From NCBI GenBank assembly GCA_002786785.1, contig PCUD01000171.1, forward strand, positions 1 to 56,689: a stretch of 56,689 nt of DNA. Reading direction: 5' to 3'. The notes below the pieces were generated by a model that saw only the letters and a program-made list of their open reading frames with translations, was not told the DNA's origin and made no database searches. The DNA is from Ignavibacteriales bacterium CG18_big_fil_WC_8_21_14_2_50_31_20. GTDB lineage: Bacteria; Bacteroidota; Ignavibacteria; Ignavibacteriales; Melioribacteraceae. Position 1 is the stretch's first letter. Each line of letters opens with the position of its first letter. The position numbers and the translations under genes are program-made. Below, piece after piece: positions 1-8,577 of the stretch.

Positions 1-230
1 AATCTGCTTAATTCTTTTTTATATTTGATGGTACCTTTTTGGTGAATATTGCCGGCTCTTTTTCGTGAATATTAACACCCAAATTCAAAACTTAGAGGCT
101 CCTTTGAGGTTTTCTAATGCATAGATTGGGGTAAATAAATTATCCGAAAACAACCTCAGAAATATTGTTTCTCCAGAATAAAAAGGGATAAAAAAAGTCG
201 AAATGCCAATTTTTGTTTTAAAACAAAAAA

Positions 231-255
231 CCTTGTCAAATTGACAAGGTTTTTT
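231..255 (-). terminator. Rho-independent terminator of fba
   Basis: A perfect 9-bp inverted repeat (CCTTGTCAA at 231-239, TTGACAAGG at 241-249) with a one-base centre is flanked by A-runs on the left and a T-run at 250-255. Read on the minus strand it follows the fba stop codon and ends in a U-tract. The flanking runs on both sides mean it could work in both directions. The rest of 1-279 shows no gene I can support. Confidence 0.8.
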
Positions 256-279
256 AGTTGTTAAAAATTAAGCAAAAAA

Positions 280-1311
280 TTAAACTCCAAGAGTAGTACC
301 TTCGCCACGTAGATCTTTAACAGCAACAATAACTCTTTCTTTCATTGAAGTTTCACCTTTTTTCAAATATCCACGTGGGTCGTACATTTTTTTATTACCA
401 ACATCGCCGTCTATTTTTAGAACGCCGTCATAATTTTTTAACATGTGGTCGGCTAATGGACGTGTAAATGCGTATTGTGTGTCTGTATCAACATTCATTT
501 TTACAACGCCATAATCTAATGTTTCTCTAATTTCTTCAAGTGTCGAACCACTTCCACCATGGAAAACTAAATCGAAAGAAGCAGCTTCGCCATATTTAGC
601 AACAACAGCAGCTTGTCCATCTTTTAATATTGAAGGACGTAATTTTACATTACCTGGTTTGTAAACACCGTGAACATTACCAAAAGTTGCAGCAAACATA
701 TAACGCGCACCTTCAACTGCTGAAAGACGTTCGTAAACGTAAATCATATCTTCTGGAGTTGTGTATAATTTTTCTGCTGGAGCGTTTTCGTTGCTTACGC
801 CATCTTCTTCACCGCCAACAACACCTGCTTCAACTTCAAGAATAATTCCAAGTTCTTTACATTCTTTTAAAAGGTCAACAGCTATATCCATATTTTCTAC
901 TAATGGAAGTACAGAGCCATCAAACATATGAGATTGAAATAATGGTCCCATTCCTTTTTCCACTCTAGCTCTTGATGCAGCTAATAATGGCTTTAAGAAT
1001 GAATCAACTTTATTTGCTTGGCAATGGTCAGTGTGCAGTGCAACATTAATATCATATTTATCGGCAACAAGATGAACGTGTTGAGCTATTGAAATTGCTC
1101 CAAGTGCAGCATCTTTAAGCGCTTGACCAGAGGCAAACTCGCCACCGCCTGTACTTACTTGAATAATTCCATCTGATTTTGTTTCAGCTAAAGCTTGAAG
1201 AACAGCATTTGCTGAAGATTCTGAAACAACATTAATTGCTGGATATGCAAATTTGTTTTTCTTTGCGTTATCAAGCATTTCACAATATTTTTCGTGTGAT
1301 ACTACTGGCAT
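280..1311 (-). CDS. fba: Class II fructose-bisphosphate aldolase
   Basis: This cytoplasmic zinc enzyme of glycolysis and gluconeogenesis cleaves fructose-1,6-bisphosphate to dihydroxyacetone phosphate and glyceraldehyde-3-phosphate, or runs the reverse. The 343-residue length fits the class IIA (FbaA) family. Visible signatures are HTDHC at residues 93-97 (catalytic Asp and zinc His), GGEEDGV near 167-172, NVHGVYKPG with a zinc-type His at 214, FHGGSGS from 250 with a second zinc-type His at 251, and NVDTDTQ at 273-279, which binds phosphate. The ATG is preceded on the minus strand by AGGAGA, a good ribosome binding site. The gene stands alone, with its own terminator at 231-255 and a candidate promoter upstream. 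Nothing looks damaged. Confidence 0.97.
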   Translation of the reverse strand: MPVVSHEKYCEMLDNAKKNKFAYPAINVVSESSANAVLQALAETKSDGIIQVSTGGGEFASGQALKDAALGAISIAQHVHLVADKYDINVALHTDHCQANKVDSFLKPLLAASRARVEKGMGPLFQSHMFDGSVLPLVENMDIAVDLLKECKELGIILEVEAGVVGGEEDGVSNENAPAEKLYTTPEDMIYVYERLSAVEGARYMFAATFGNVHGVYKPGNVKLRPSILKDGQAAVVAKYGEAASFDLVFHGGSGSTLEEIRETLDYGVVKMNVDTDTQYAFTRPLADHMLKNYDGVLKIDGDVGNKKMYDPRGYLKKGETSMKERVIVAVKDLRGEGTTLGV

Positions 1312-1355
1312 GTTTATCTCCTTTAATAATTAAATGTTTAATTTATTTTATAGAA

Positions 1356-1386
1356 CAAAAATAATGAAATAAGCATGGTTCTACAA
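1356..1386 (-). promoter_or_regulatory. Candidate -33/-7 promoter of fba
   Basis: On the minus strand TATTTTTG (complement of 1356-1363) matches the Bacteroidota -7 consensus TAnnTTTG. An ATTG (TTG being the complement of 1384-1386) lies 20 nt upstream as a weak -33 element. The start of transcription would be near 1349, giving a leader of about 38 nt before the fba ATG. This is a consensus match only. Confidence 0.45.
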
Positions 1387-1732
1387 TGTAGAAATACATT
1401 CATGAAGCGTAATATTAAACTTAGGTTATAGATATTCAAAAAATTTACATTTATTAACCAAGGTTTTCTTGCTAATTTTTTTCTGTTTTGTCCTTGTTTT
1501 GGTTGACTTTTTTATTCTTTTTGAGTCAACCTATTTCAGGACTCTACAAAGTGTAATTATTCAAATTAAGGGGTTTTTGTTGATTTGGTACTGTATTATT
1601 TTTACAATTTTAAAAAAAGAGGCACTAAAATGATTTACATTTTAATGGAGAAACATTCATTTTATTTTAGTTAATTGATTATTTTATATGATATAAATAT
1701 GTTTTGTAATTGCAGAGTCAGAGGATATTAAG
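1387..1732. other. Non-coding stretch before the defence operon
   Basis: I find no open reading frame with a credible start here. It is very T-rich on the plus strand. The one structure seen is an 8-bp perfect inverted repeat at 1501-1531. The ribosome binding site of the following operon, GAGGA, lies at 1721-1725. Confidence 0.6.
1501..1531. repeat. Inverted repeat, 8 bp arms
   Basis: GGTTGACT at 1501-1508 is perfectly complementary to AGTCAACC at 1524-1531, with a 15-nt T-rich loop. It lies about 200 bp upstream of the restriction-modification operon. It could be an operator or a weak hairpin; no T-run follows, so a terminator is unlikely. Confidence 0.35.
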
Positions 1733-1864
1733 ATGAAGTGTGAAGTTCAAATTAAAGATAGTAAAATATTTGCACCGCTTAAAGATAAGTGGTTTATGTT
1801 AAAACCTGAAGAAGAGGTAAGGCAAAAATATATCTGCCGTTTAATTAATCATTATGGTTTTTGA
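1733..1864 (+). pseudogene. Detached 5' end of the hsdM-like gene, ended by TGA
   Basis: An ATG at 1733 with GAGGA seven bases upstream opens a 43-codon frame that stops at TGA (1862-1864). The peptide includes KPEEEVRQKYICRLINHYGF, the usual first helix region of the type I restriction enzyme R N-terminal domain (HSDR_N). The frame continues without any shift into the downstream gene: codons GTT GAG CAA follow the TGA, then the ATG at 1874. So the two pieces look like one ORF of about 750 codons broken by a single nonsense codon, in a place where relatives usually have a small residue such as Ser (TCA to TGA is one change). Alternatives are a sequencing error, readthrough, or reinitiation at 1874. 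Confidence 0.75.
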
Positions 1865-1873
1865 GTTGAGCAA

Positions 1874-3985
1874 ATGTCCCAAGAGGAAAAAGTGAATAAT
1901 GCTCAAAGAGGACAAGGGCGGGCAATGGCTGATATCGTAATTTGGAAAACTAAAGAAGACAAACTTAAAGAAAATAGTCCATCAATAGTTATTGAATGTA
2001 AAGCGGAACATTTAACAATAAGAGAAGAAGATTTTTTTCAAGGCTATAACTATGCTTCATGGGCTGGTGCTGATTTTTTTGTAACAACAAATCTAAAAGA
2101 AACAAAAGTTTTCAAAGTACAAAAAGGAAAAATACCCAAAAGACTTGATGAAATTGTCGATATTCCTGATGCTAAAATAATTGATGACAAGAAAAAAGTA
2201 AGTGAATTACTAAAGCAAACAAAAGCATTTACAAGAGATGAATTTTCAAAACTACTTTTCAAATGTCATAATATTATTAGGAATAACGACAAACTTTCAC
2301 CTGAAGCGGCTTTTGATGAAATTAGCAAAATTTTGTTTATTAAAATTAGATATGAACGAACAAATGACGGTACTCAAATATTTTCTATCGAAGAATTTAA
2401 TAAAGCACGAGATAGTTATGAAAAATATAAGCATAAAGATGGTTTAGACTTTTATCAATTATTATTTGAGCAAACAAAGGAAGATTTTAAAGGGGATGAT
2501 CTATTTGAGAGCCACGAAAAAATAAATATTAAACCAGGCAGCTTTGAGGCAATTGTAAAAGAATTACAAAAATATAACCTTTCTACAACATCTGATGACG
2601 TAAAAGGAATTGCCTTTGAAAAATTCCTCGGTAGAACTTTTAGGGGTGAGTTGGGACAATTTTTTACACCCAGACCTATTGTTGACTTTATGGTTGAAAT
2701 TCTTGACCCCGAAGAAGGGGAAATAATTTGTGATCCTGCATGTGGCAGTGGGGGGTTTTTAATAAAAGCTTTTGAATATGTGAGAACAAAAATTGAAGAC
2801 GAAATTCAAATAGAAAAAGAAAAGATAAAGAAAAAGTTTTATAATGATGAATATATAAAACTTTCAGAGATTGACAAAGCTAAAATAGATAAGAAAGTTA
2901 ACAAACTATTCAACAACCTAAATTCTGAATTGGATATTTATAATGAAAGAAGCAGATTAAGAGAACTTTCATATGATTGTATTTTTGGTACTGACGCAAA
3001 CCCCAGAATGTCCCGTACAGCAAAAATGAATATGATTATGCACGGCGATGGTCATGGTGGTGTGCATCATAATGATGGATTACTTAATGTTAACGGAATT
3101 TTTGAAAATCGTTTTGACATAATTTTAACAAATCCTCCATTTGGTTCTAGAGTTGAAAAATCATCCAAAATAACAGAAGCCGATAAATTTACAGACCAAG
3201 TAAGAATTAAAAAATATCAGAAAAGATATGGAGCTGCATATGACAAAGCAATGGAACAAGTTACTGGAAATATTGGGAAATCCATTTTAAGTCTATATGA
3301 TACTGGTGAAATGAGTGCTTTAACTGAAGTTCTATTTATTGAAAGAAGTTTAAACTTGTTAAAACATGGTGGTAGGATGGGAATTGTTTTACCTGAAGGA
3401 GTTTTAAACAATAGTAACTTGCAAAAGATACGTGACTATGTAGAAAGTAAAGCAAAAATTCTTTTAATAACTTCAATACCGCAAGATGTTTTTATTGCTT
3501 CTGGCGCAACCGTAAAACCAAGTTTACTGTTTTTTAAAAAATTTACGGAGGATGAAGTAACTATATATACAAATATAGTTGAGGACACACAAAATGAAAT
3601 AAATGTAAAATATGAAAAAGAGTTAAATGCAATTAAGATAAAACTTGAATTAAAAGGAAAAGATAGACTAGACAAAGAGACGATTACAGACCTTAAGAAA
3701 CAATTGAAAACTTTAGAACTGAAGTTAGAAGTAGAAACTAAGGCTAAAATTAAAGAGAAATTCGATTATGAAATACCTATTGCAGAAGTCGAAAAAGCTG
3801 GAATTAGTACAACTGGGACAGAAATTGAAAATGAGTTAATACCTTTAAGCAAAGAGTACTCAAAATATCGCGTAAAGAACCAATTATGGAAAAATGTATT
3901 TGACTCAATTACTTATAATATTTCTGATGAAGAAAAACTATTACGCATATCAAAAGTAAGTGAACCAGTAGAGATTTATGGATAA
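1874..3985 (+). CDS. hsdM: Type I-like DNA methylase with N-terminal nuclease-like domain
   Basis: This is an N6-adenine DNA methyltransferase of the HsdM class, read from the first ATG after the internal TGA. It holds most of an HSDR_N-type PD-(D/E)xK fold: Asp20 in ADIVIW and E41-C42-K43 in VIECK. The methylase core follows, with GQFFTPR near 260, motif I DPACGSGGF at 287-295 and motif IV NPPF at 420-423. The C-terminal third is Lys/Glu-rich and probably helical, as is usual for contacts with HsdS. It overlaps hsdS by 8 bp. The first 47 codons of the intact gene, including a Glu-rich helix of the nuclease-like domain, lie upstream of a stop codon, so the nuclease part may be inactive if translation starts here. 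The TTG and GTG alternatives between 1862 and 1874 have no better ribosome binding site. A fused nuclease-methylase would explain why no HsdR gene follows. Confidence 0.88.
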   Translation: MSQEEKVNNAQRGQGRAMADIVIWKTKEDKLKENSPSIVIECKAEHLTIREEDFFQGYNYASWAGADFFVTTNLKETKVFKVQKGKIPKRLDEIVDIPDAKIIDDKKKVSELLKQTKAFTRDEFSKLLFKCHNIIRNNDKLSPEAAFDEISKILFIKIRYERTNDGTQIFSIEEFNKARDSYEKYKHKDGLDFYQLLFEQTKEDFKGDDLFESHEKINIKPGSFEAIVKELQKYNLSTTSDDVKGIAFEKFLGRTFRGELGQFFTPRPIVDFMVEILDPEEGEIICDPACGSGGFLIKAFEYVRTKIEDEIQIEKEKIKKKFYNDEYIKLSEIDKAKIDKKVNKLFNNLNSELDIYNERSRLRELSYDCIFGTDANPRMSRTAKMNMIMHGDGHGGVHHNDGLLNVNGIFENRFDIILTNPPFGSRVEKSSKITEADKFTDQVRIKKYQKRYGAAYDKAMEQVTGNIGKSILSLYDTGEMSALTEVLFIERSLNLLKHGGRMGIVLPEGVLNNSNLQKIRDYVESKAKILLITSIPQDVFIASGATVKPSLLFFKKFTEDEVTIYTNIVEDTQNEINVKYEKELNAIKIKLELKGKDRLDKETITDLKKQLKTLELKLEVETKAKIKEKFDYEIPIAEVEKAGISTTGTEIENELIPLSKEYSKYRVKNQLWKNVFDSITYNISDEEKLLRISKVSEPVEIYG

Positions 3986-5333
3986 GATAAATACAATTCA
4001 AAAATCTTATATTAAATATATTCCATATTCTGGGCTAGGTAAATGGTATGTAAGTTATTATTTAAATCCTTACATAATAGAAAGTCAGTACCCTTTGATA
4101 TCATTAAAAGAAGTAATTGAACCACTACAAGAAAGAATTAAAAAGGATGACTATACTGGTGAATTACAAGTTGTAAGCAAAATTAGTTTTAACGATGGAA
4201 GAATTCATTTGAGAAATGAAAATAAAACGGGAATGGATTTATATGTAATGCCAGTAAACCAGTTATTAGTTTCAAAAATTAATTTTCATCAGGGGGCAGT
4301 TGCAATTAATGAGAAGTCAAAATTAGTTTGTTCAACCCATTATCAACCATACAAAATAAAACATAAAAGAATAAATGGAAAATATCTTGTAAGAGTATTA
4401 AGAAGTGATGGTTTTTTAAATTTCATTAAGTACTTAAGAGCCGATGGAATTAAGAATGAAGCTACTTATGAATTTATTGGACAATTGAAAATTCCTCTAC
4501 CTCAACTAGCAGAACAAATTAGATTAGTTAATTCTTATAACAAAAGAATAATGCTTGCCGAAAAGCAAGAAAGAGAAGCAAATCAAATTGAGAAAAATAT
4601 TGAGAATTATCTTTTGGATACTTTAGGGATAAAGAAATTAGATAAGAAAGAAAGTAAAAAAGGGTTGCAATTTGTAAGGTTTAATATTATTGAAAGGTGG
4701 GCTGTTGATTTTCTAAATAAAGAAGCACTTATTTCAGCGTTATTAAAGGGAAAATATAAAATTATTAAATTGCGAGAATTTATAAATTTGTATCAATATG
4801 GTCTTTCTGAAAAATCATCAAAAGAAATTGTCGGTATTCCAATGCTAAGGATGAATAACATTAATAATTCCAGACTTTCTATTGAAAAATTAAAGTACAT
4901 TTCTATTAGTGAGGATGAAGAAGAAAAGTATCGTCTTAATAAAGGCGATTTGTTGTTTAACAGAACAAACAGTAAAGAACTTGTTGGTAAAACTGCAGTA
5001 TTCAATGAAAATGAGGATTATACTTTTGCTTCCTATTTGATTCGTGTAGTAGTTGATAAAGAAAAAGCGAATGTTAATTATATAAATTATCTATTTAATT
5101 CACCTTTGCTCCAGTATCAAAAAGATATGGTAAGTCGTCAAATAACAGGTCAAGCAAATATCAATGCTCAAGAAATGCAAGAATTTTTATTTCCATTACC
5201 ACCATTGCATATTCAAAATGAAATTGCTAATAACATCGATAATATGAATGGTAAAATAAATACTCTTAGACTGCAAGCAAAAGAAAACCGAGAATTAGCA
5301 ATTGAAGAATTTGAAAAGGAGATATTTCAATGA
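3978..5333 (+). CDS. hsdS: Type I restriction-modification specificity subunit
   Basis: This DNA-recognition subunit would guide the HsdM partner to a bipartite target. The 451 residues show two target-recognition units. The first runs to about residue 165, ending in a QLKIPLPQLAEQIRL segment followed by a charged helix (about 170-210). The second starts near 235 and ends in FPLPPLHIQNEI followed by a second helix (about 415-450). The repeated 'P-L-P-P-L-x-x-Q-x-x-I' type boundary is typical of HsdS. It overlaps hsdM by 8 bp at its start and overlaps the next gene in ATGA at its end, so the four genes are probably one transcript. The stop is TGA, showing that TGA is read as stop in this genome. 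Confidence 0.9.
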   Translation: MDKINTIQKSYIKYIPYSGLGKWYVSYYLNPYIIESQYPLISLKEVIEPLQERIKKDDYTGELQVVSKISFNDGRIHLRNENKTGMDLYVMPVNQLLVSKINFHQGAVAINEKSKLVCSTHYQPYKIKHKRINGKYLVRVLRSDGFLNFIKYLRADGIKNEATYEFIGQLKIPLPQLAEQIRLVNSYNKRIMLAEKQEREANQIEKNIENYLLDTLGIKKLDKKESKKGLQFVRFNIIERWAVDFLNKEALISALLKGKYKIIKLREFINLYQYGLSEKSSKEIVGIPMLRMNNINNSRLSIEKLKYISISEDEEEKYRLNKGDLLFNRTNSKELVGKTAVFNENEDYTFASYLIRVVVDKEKANVNYINYLFNSPLLQYQKDMVSRQITGQANINAQEMQEFLFPLPPLHIQNEIANNIDNMNGKINTLRLQAKENRELAIEEFEKEIFQ

Positions 5334-6760
5334 AAATAAAAGAATTGTGGATAGAGAAATATAAAATACTAGAAAAATTCAAGATTACTTTTGATAGTCA
5401 ATTGACAGTAATGATTGGAGAAAATGGGGCTGGAAAATCAACTATTATTGAGATAATAGCAAAAATATTCTACGATTTGTATTTACATTTTGTTCTTGGT
5501 AAGGGTTCTAAACCTGAAGATGATTTTAAATTACGATATGATATTGAGTACGAAAAGGTAGTATATGAAGTTTATATAACCGCAAATAAAAAAACAAAAG
5601 AATATTATGAAGTGAATATTGCTGGCGATGGAAAAGCATCAAAAAAATTCTCTAAAGCAGAAATAAACAACCATTTTATAAATGGATACAAGAATATACT
5701 TCCACAAAATGTTGTTATGTATTACGCGGGTATATCAGAAATATTACTAAATAGGTTTAAAGAATTTCAGAAAGAATTTATTCTAGATTCTTTAGATGGG
5801 GAAATCAAAATTGAACAACCGTTTTTCTATTTTCAACCCCAAAACTTATCAACTATACTTATTGGATTATTGAGTTATCAGTATGGGGGAATTCCAGGGA
5901 CACTGAAAAAACAATTTGGAATTTCAGAATTTAAGGAAATTACGATTACAATAAAAAAACCCAATTGGGCAAAATCACCTTCTTCGGATAATTTTTGGGG
6001 TAGTCTTGGTGATTTAAAAGTTTTTTTAGGGAAATTAAGAGAGGCTTGTAATAAGGAAATTGTTGTTGAAAATGGAGCAAGTTTTATTTTTACAACAAAA
6101 GAAGAACTTGAAGAGGTCTGGAGTTTTTATGGCGAAGAAAAACACATATTCAAATATCTTAATATTTTACAAGCAAATGACTTAATTGAAAATATTGAGA
6201 TTATTTTGCTTCACAAGAAAAAAGAAATATCTTTTGAAAGATTAAGTGAGGGTGAAAAACAATTTTTAATATTATATGGTTTAAAGGAATTACTAATTAC
6301 TGATAATTCAATATTTTTATTAGATGAGCCTGATACTTATCTGCACCCTGCATGGCAAAGAGATTTCGTTAAATCTTTAATTGATATGGAGGATACAAAA
6401 ACTAATTACTTGATTACTTCGCATTCACCAAATATAATTTCAGGGTTGAAAAGAGAACAACTTAGAATTTTAGAAAACATAGAAAACAAAACCAATATAC
6501 GCGATTTTTCGTTTAATCCTTATGGTCAACCTGTAGATAGAATTTTAATAGATTATTTTGATCTTAAGGGTTTGAGGTATATAGATGTTGAAAAGGAAAT
6601 TACTGAATTACAGGAAATGCTTACTCTTGACAAATTCAATTTAGAAGAATTTACATCTCTTTATACTAAGCTGGAAAAATTAATAGGCAAAGATGATATA
6701 GATTTACTCTCAATAAAACTTGAAAAACTTAGAAGAGCGAACTTAAATGAGAAAAATTAG
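5330..6760 (+). CDS. PtuA-like ABC-type ATPase (OLD/AAA_21 group)
   Basis: This 476-residue ATPase has an ABC/SMC-like head. The Walker A is GENGAGKST (residues 30-38), the signature LSEGEKQF begins near 305, Walker B is FLLDEPDTYLHP with D332/E333, and the switch His365 lies in LITSHSP. There is no TOPRIM domain, unlike OLD nucleases. The order ATPase then small HNH nuclease is that of Septu (PtuA-PtuB), and of the retron effectors that use the same pair. In Septu the ATPase forms a ring or horseshoe that holds the nuclease and senses infection; whether this copy does so is inference. It overlaps hsdS by 4 bp and the nuclease by 14 bp, so it appears to take the slot where HsdR would be expected. 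It could also be a generic AAA ATPase of another defence type. Confidence 0.8.
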   Translation: MKIKELWIEKYKILEKFKITFDSQLTVMIGENGAGKSTIIEIIAKIFYDLYLHFVLGKGSKPEDDFKLRYDIEYEKVVYEVYITANKKTKEYYEVNIAGDGKASKKFSKAEINNHFINGYKNILPQNVVMYYAGISEILLNRFKEFQKEFILDSLDGEIKIEQPFFYFQPQNLSTILIGLLSYQYGGIPGTLKKQFGISEFKEITITIKKPNWAKSPSSDNFWGSLGDLKVFLGKLREACNKEIVVENGASFIFTTKEELEEVWSFYGEEKHIFKYLNILQANDLIENIEIILLHKKKEISFERLSEGEKQFLILYGLKELLITDNSIFLLDEPDTYLHPAWQRDFVKSLIDMEDTKTNYLITSHSPNIISGLKREQLRILENIENKTNIRDFSFNPYGQPVDRILIDYFDLKGLRYIDVEKEITELQEMLTLDKFNLEEFTSLYTKLEKLIGKDDIDLLSIKLEKLRRANLNEKN

Positions 6761-7361
6761 TAAGGGAAGACACTCAACTTTATTCGATACTTTTATAACA
6801 ATATATGCACCTACGGTATGGGAAGATATACACGAAATAGGTGTACCCAAAGATGCACATGAAGACACTAAATTACAAATATTAATCGATGAACAAAATC
6901 AACTATGTGGATATACTGAAATTTATATTAATGAAATTGAAGAATGCCACATTGATCATTATAAAAAAAGAAGCATGTTTCCTGAATTAACATTTGAATG
7001 GGATAATCTAATTGTTGCAAGAAAAGATAGTTTGTTCGGAGCCAATTACAAAGACCATCAATCAGGCATCGGTATAAATGATTATTTTTATATTTTGAAT
7101 CCTGTGACTGATAAAGTTGAGAATTATTTTGAATATACTCCTTGGGGTGAGATAATACCTAAACCAGATTTATCTGAAGTTGAAAAAGAAAAAGCAATAA
7201 AGACAAAAGATGTTTTTAACTTGAATCATCGCTCATTAAAGGACAGAAGAAAAAATATTATTAGACTTATTAATGATTACGCTACATTGGGAAATCTTGA
7301 TATTTATTCTGCTCTGGAATCGTCTGGGTTCACAAGTGTTAAAAACCAATTGTTAACATAA
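6747..7361 (+). CDS. PtuB-like HNH endonuclease
   Basis: This 204-residue protein resembles the HNH nucleases of the TIGR02646/PtuB group. The core is C54-G-Y-T, then C67-H-I-D-H71, then PELTFEWDNL with Asn87, then GANYKD. Relatives typically read CxYC ... IEH ... WDNL ... C..CN..K. Here the His-x-Asp-His and WDN parts are kept, but the second Cys of the first pair and the Cys pair of the last element are missing, so the structural zinc site looks degenerate. It overlaps the ATPase gene by 14 bp, implying translational coupling. It probably cleaves DNA or tRNA when released or activated by the ATPase; this is drawn from the family, not shown by the sequence. Confidence 0.72.
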   Translation: MRKISKGRHSTLFDTFITIYAPTVWEDIHEIGVPKDAHEDTKLQILIDEQNQLCGYTEIYINEIEECHIDHYKKRSMFPELTFEWDNLIVARKDSLFGANYKDHQSGIGINDYFYILNPVTDKVENYFEYTPWGEIIPKPDLSEVEKEKAIKTKDVFNLNHRSLKDRRKNIIRLINDYATLGNLDIYSALESSGFTSVKNQLLT

Positions 7362-7512
7362 AAAAGGAGTATTTTAAAACAGAAAGACAGAAACAAACAA
7401 GTCTCTGCTTTTTGATTAGATATAAAAATTATAATGATAATTTATTCAACCTAAATAAAGCGATAAACTAAATTTTTAACTACTAAGCAGTAATTTTATA
7501 AGGATAATTTCT

Positions 7513-8475
7513 ATGGGAAAGAAAAAAGGTGGAAAACCAACAATGCAATCAACTGAAAAATTATTAGCTAAACTAACCAAAGAATTAGGAAAACAAAATT
7601 TTATAACAGAGGATGACCTAAACAAATTCATGGAAGAAAATATAATTGGTAATGAATTAGATTTCGATGAAGAGGAGCAACTAACTAATTCTCAAAAAGC
7701 CCAAGAATTAGTTTGGGATGCTTGGGAATTAGAAGAGCCTGAAGATAGAGTTGAACTTGCTTTAAAAGCACTTCAGTTAGATGATAACTGCGCAGATGCA
7801 TATAATTTATTAGCTGTGGATAAAGCAAAAAGCTATTTGGAAACTCTAAACTATTATTTAAAAGCAATTGAAGCAGGCAAAAAAACTCTTGGAAAAGATT
7901 TTGCAAAATTTAAAGGAGCCTTTTGGGGTTTTCATGAAACACGACCATATATGAGAGCAATGGACGGGCTTGCCTATACATTTTTGCAAAGTGATCAAAT
8001 TGAAAAAGCTATTGATACTTGGAAAGAAATGTTAGTGCTAAACCCTAACGATAATCAGGGCGTAAGATACAACTTAATTACAGTTATGCTATCAGTAAGG
8101 AAATATAAAGATGTTGAAAAATTAATTAGTGATTTTAAAGACGATGCTTCGGCAACTTGGTTATATTCAAAAGCGTACTTGTTTTTTAATCAGAATGACA
8201 AAAAACCACTAGCAACAAAAGCTTTGGTAAAAGCCATGAAGTTTAATCCATATGTTCCTCTCTTTATTTTCGGTTTAAAAGAGATGCCTGAGGAGTTACC
8301 TGAATATATAGGCTTTGGTGATGAAAATGAAGCAATAGAATATGTGAATTCTGCAGTCTATTTATGGGGTACAAACAAAAAAGCGTTTATGTGGCTTGTA
8401 GATACTCATAAAAAAAATGTTGAAGAATTAGATGCTATTATTGAAAAAAAAGAAGGTAAAAGAAAAAATATATAA
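7513..8475 (+). CDS. Tetratricopeptide-repeat protein, ST7-like
   Basis: This 320-residue cytoplasmic protein has no signal peptide. The first 60 residues are acidic and unstructured-looking. Helical repeats follow: AYNLLA near 97, a TPR at about 145-190 with FWGFHETRPYMRAMDGLAYT and a second unit LNPNDNQGVRYNLI, then further helices. The FW-F-ETRPYMRA pattern is shared with the ST7/SecC-associated TPR family found beside defence and regulatory genes. The ribosome binding site is AAGGA eight bases before the ATG. It is separated from the nuclease gene by 150 bp and may be an independent cargo gene. I cannot name a partner or function. Confidence 0.7.
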   Translation: MGKKKGGKPTMQSTEKLLAKLTKELGKQNFITEDDLNKFMEENIIGNELDFDEEEQLTNSQKAQELVWDAWELEEPEDRVELALKALQLDDNCADAYNLLAVDKAKSYLETLNYYLKAIEAGKKTLGKDFAKFKGAFWGFHETRPYMRAMDGLAYTFLQSDQIEKAIDTWKEMLVLNPNDNQGVRYNLITVMLSVRKYKDVEKLISDFKDDASATWLYSKAYLFFNQNDKKPLATKALVKAMKFNPYVPLFIFGLKEMPEELPEYIGFGDENEAIEYVNSAVYLWGTNKKAFMWLVDTHKKNVEELDAIIEKKEGKRKNI

Positions 8476-8577
8476 TTTATTGATTACACTCTCCATCCAG
8501 AATATCAAGAAACACTTAAACCCGCCAAGGTTTCAACAGAATTATTGAGCTGTAGAAACCCAAACAACAATATTTTG

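Noticed and set aside
630-845. Frames opposite or inside real genes, such as 630-845 opposite fba and 10649-10888 opposite the M16 gene
   Set aside because: They are shadows of conserved genes, lack ribosome binding sites and have no recognisable protein features.
1733-3985. TGA at 1862 read as a sense codon through a changed genetic code
   Set aside because: TGA ends hsdS at 5333, the NrfD-like gene at 27178 and the ferredoxin at 45162 in overlaps where the next gene starts, so TGA is a stop in this genome.
5330-7361. Retron with PtuAB effectors
   Set aside because: No reverse transcriptase gene and no msr/msd-like structure is present near the ATPase-HNH pair.
7375-7425. Terminator after the HNH gene
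   Set aside because: Only a weak, interrupted pairing was found around CAGAAAC and TCTCTG, without a proper T-run.
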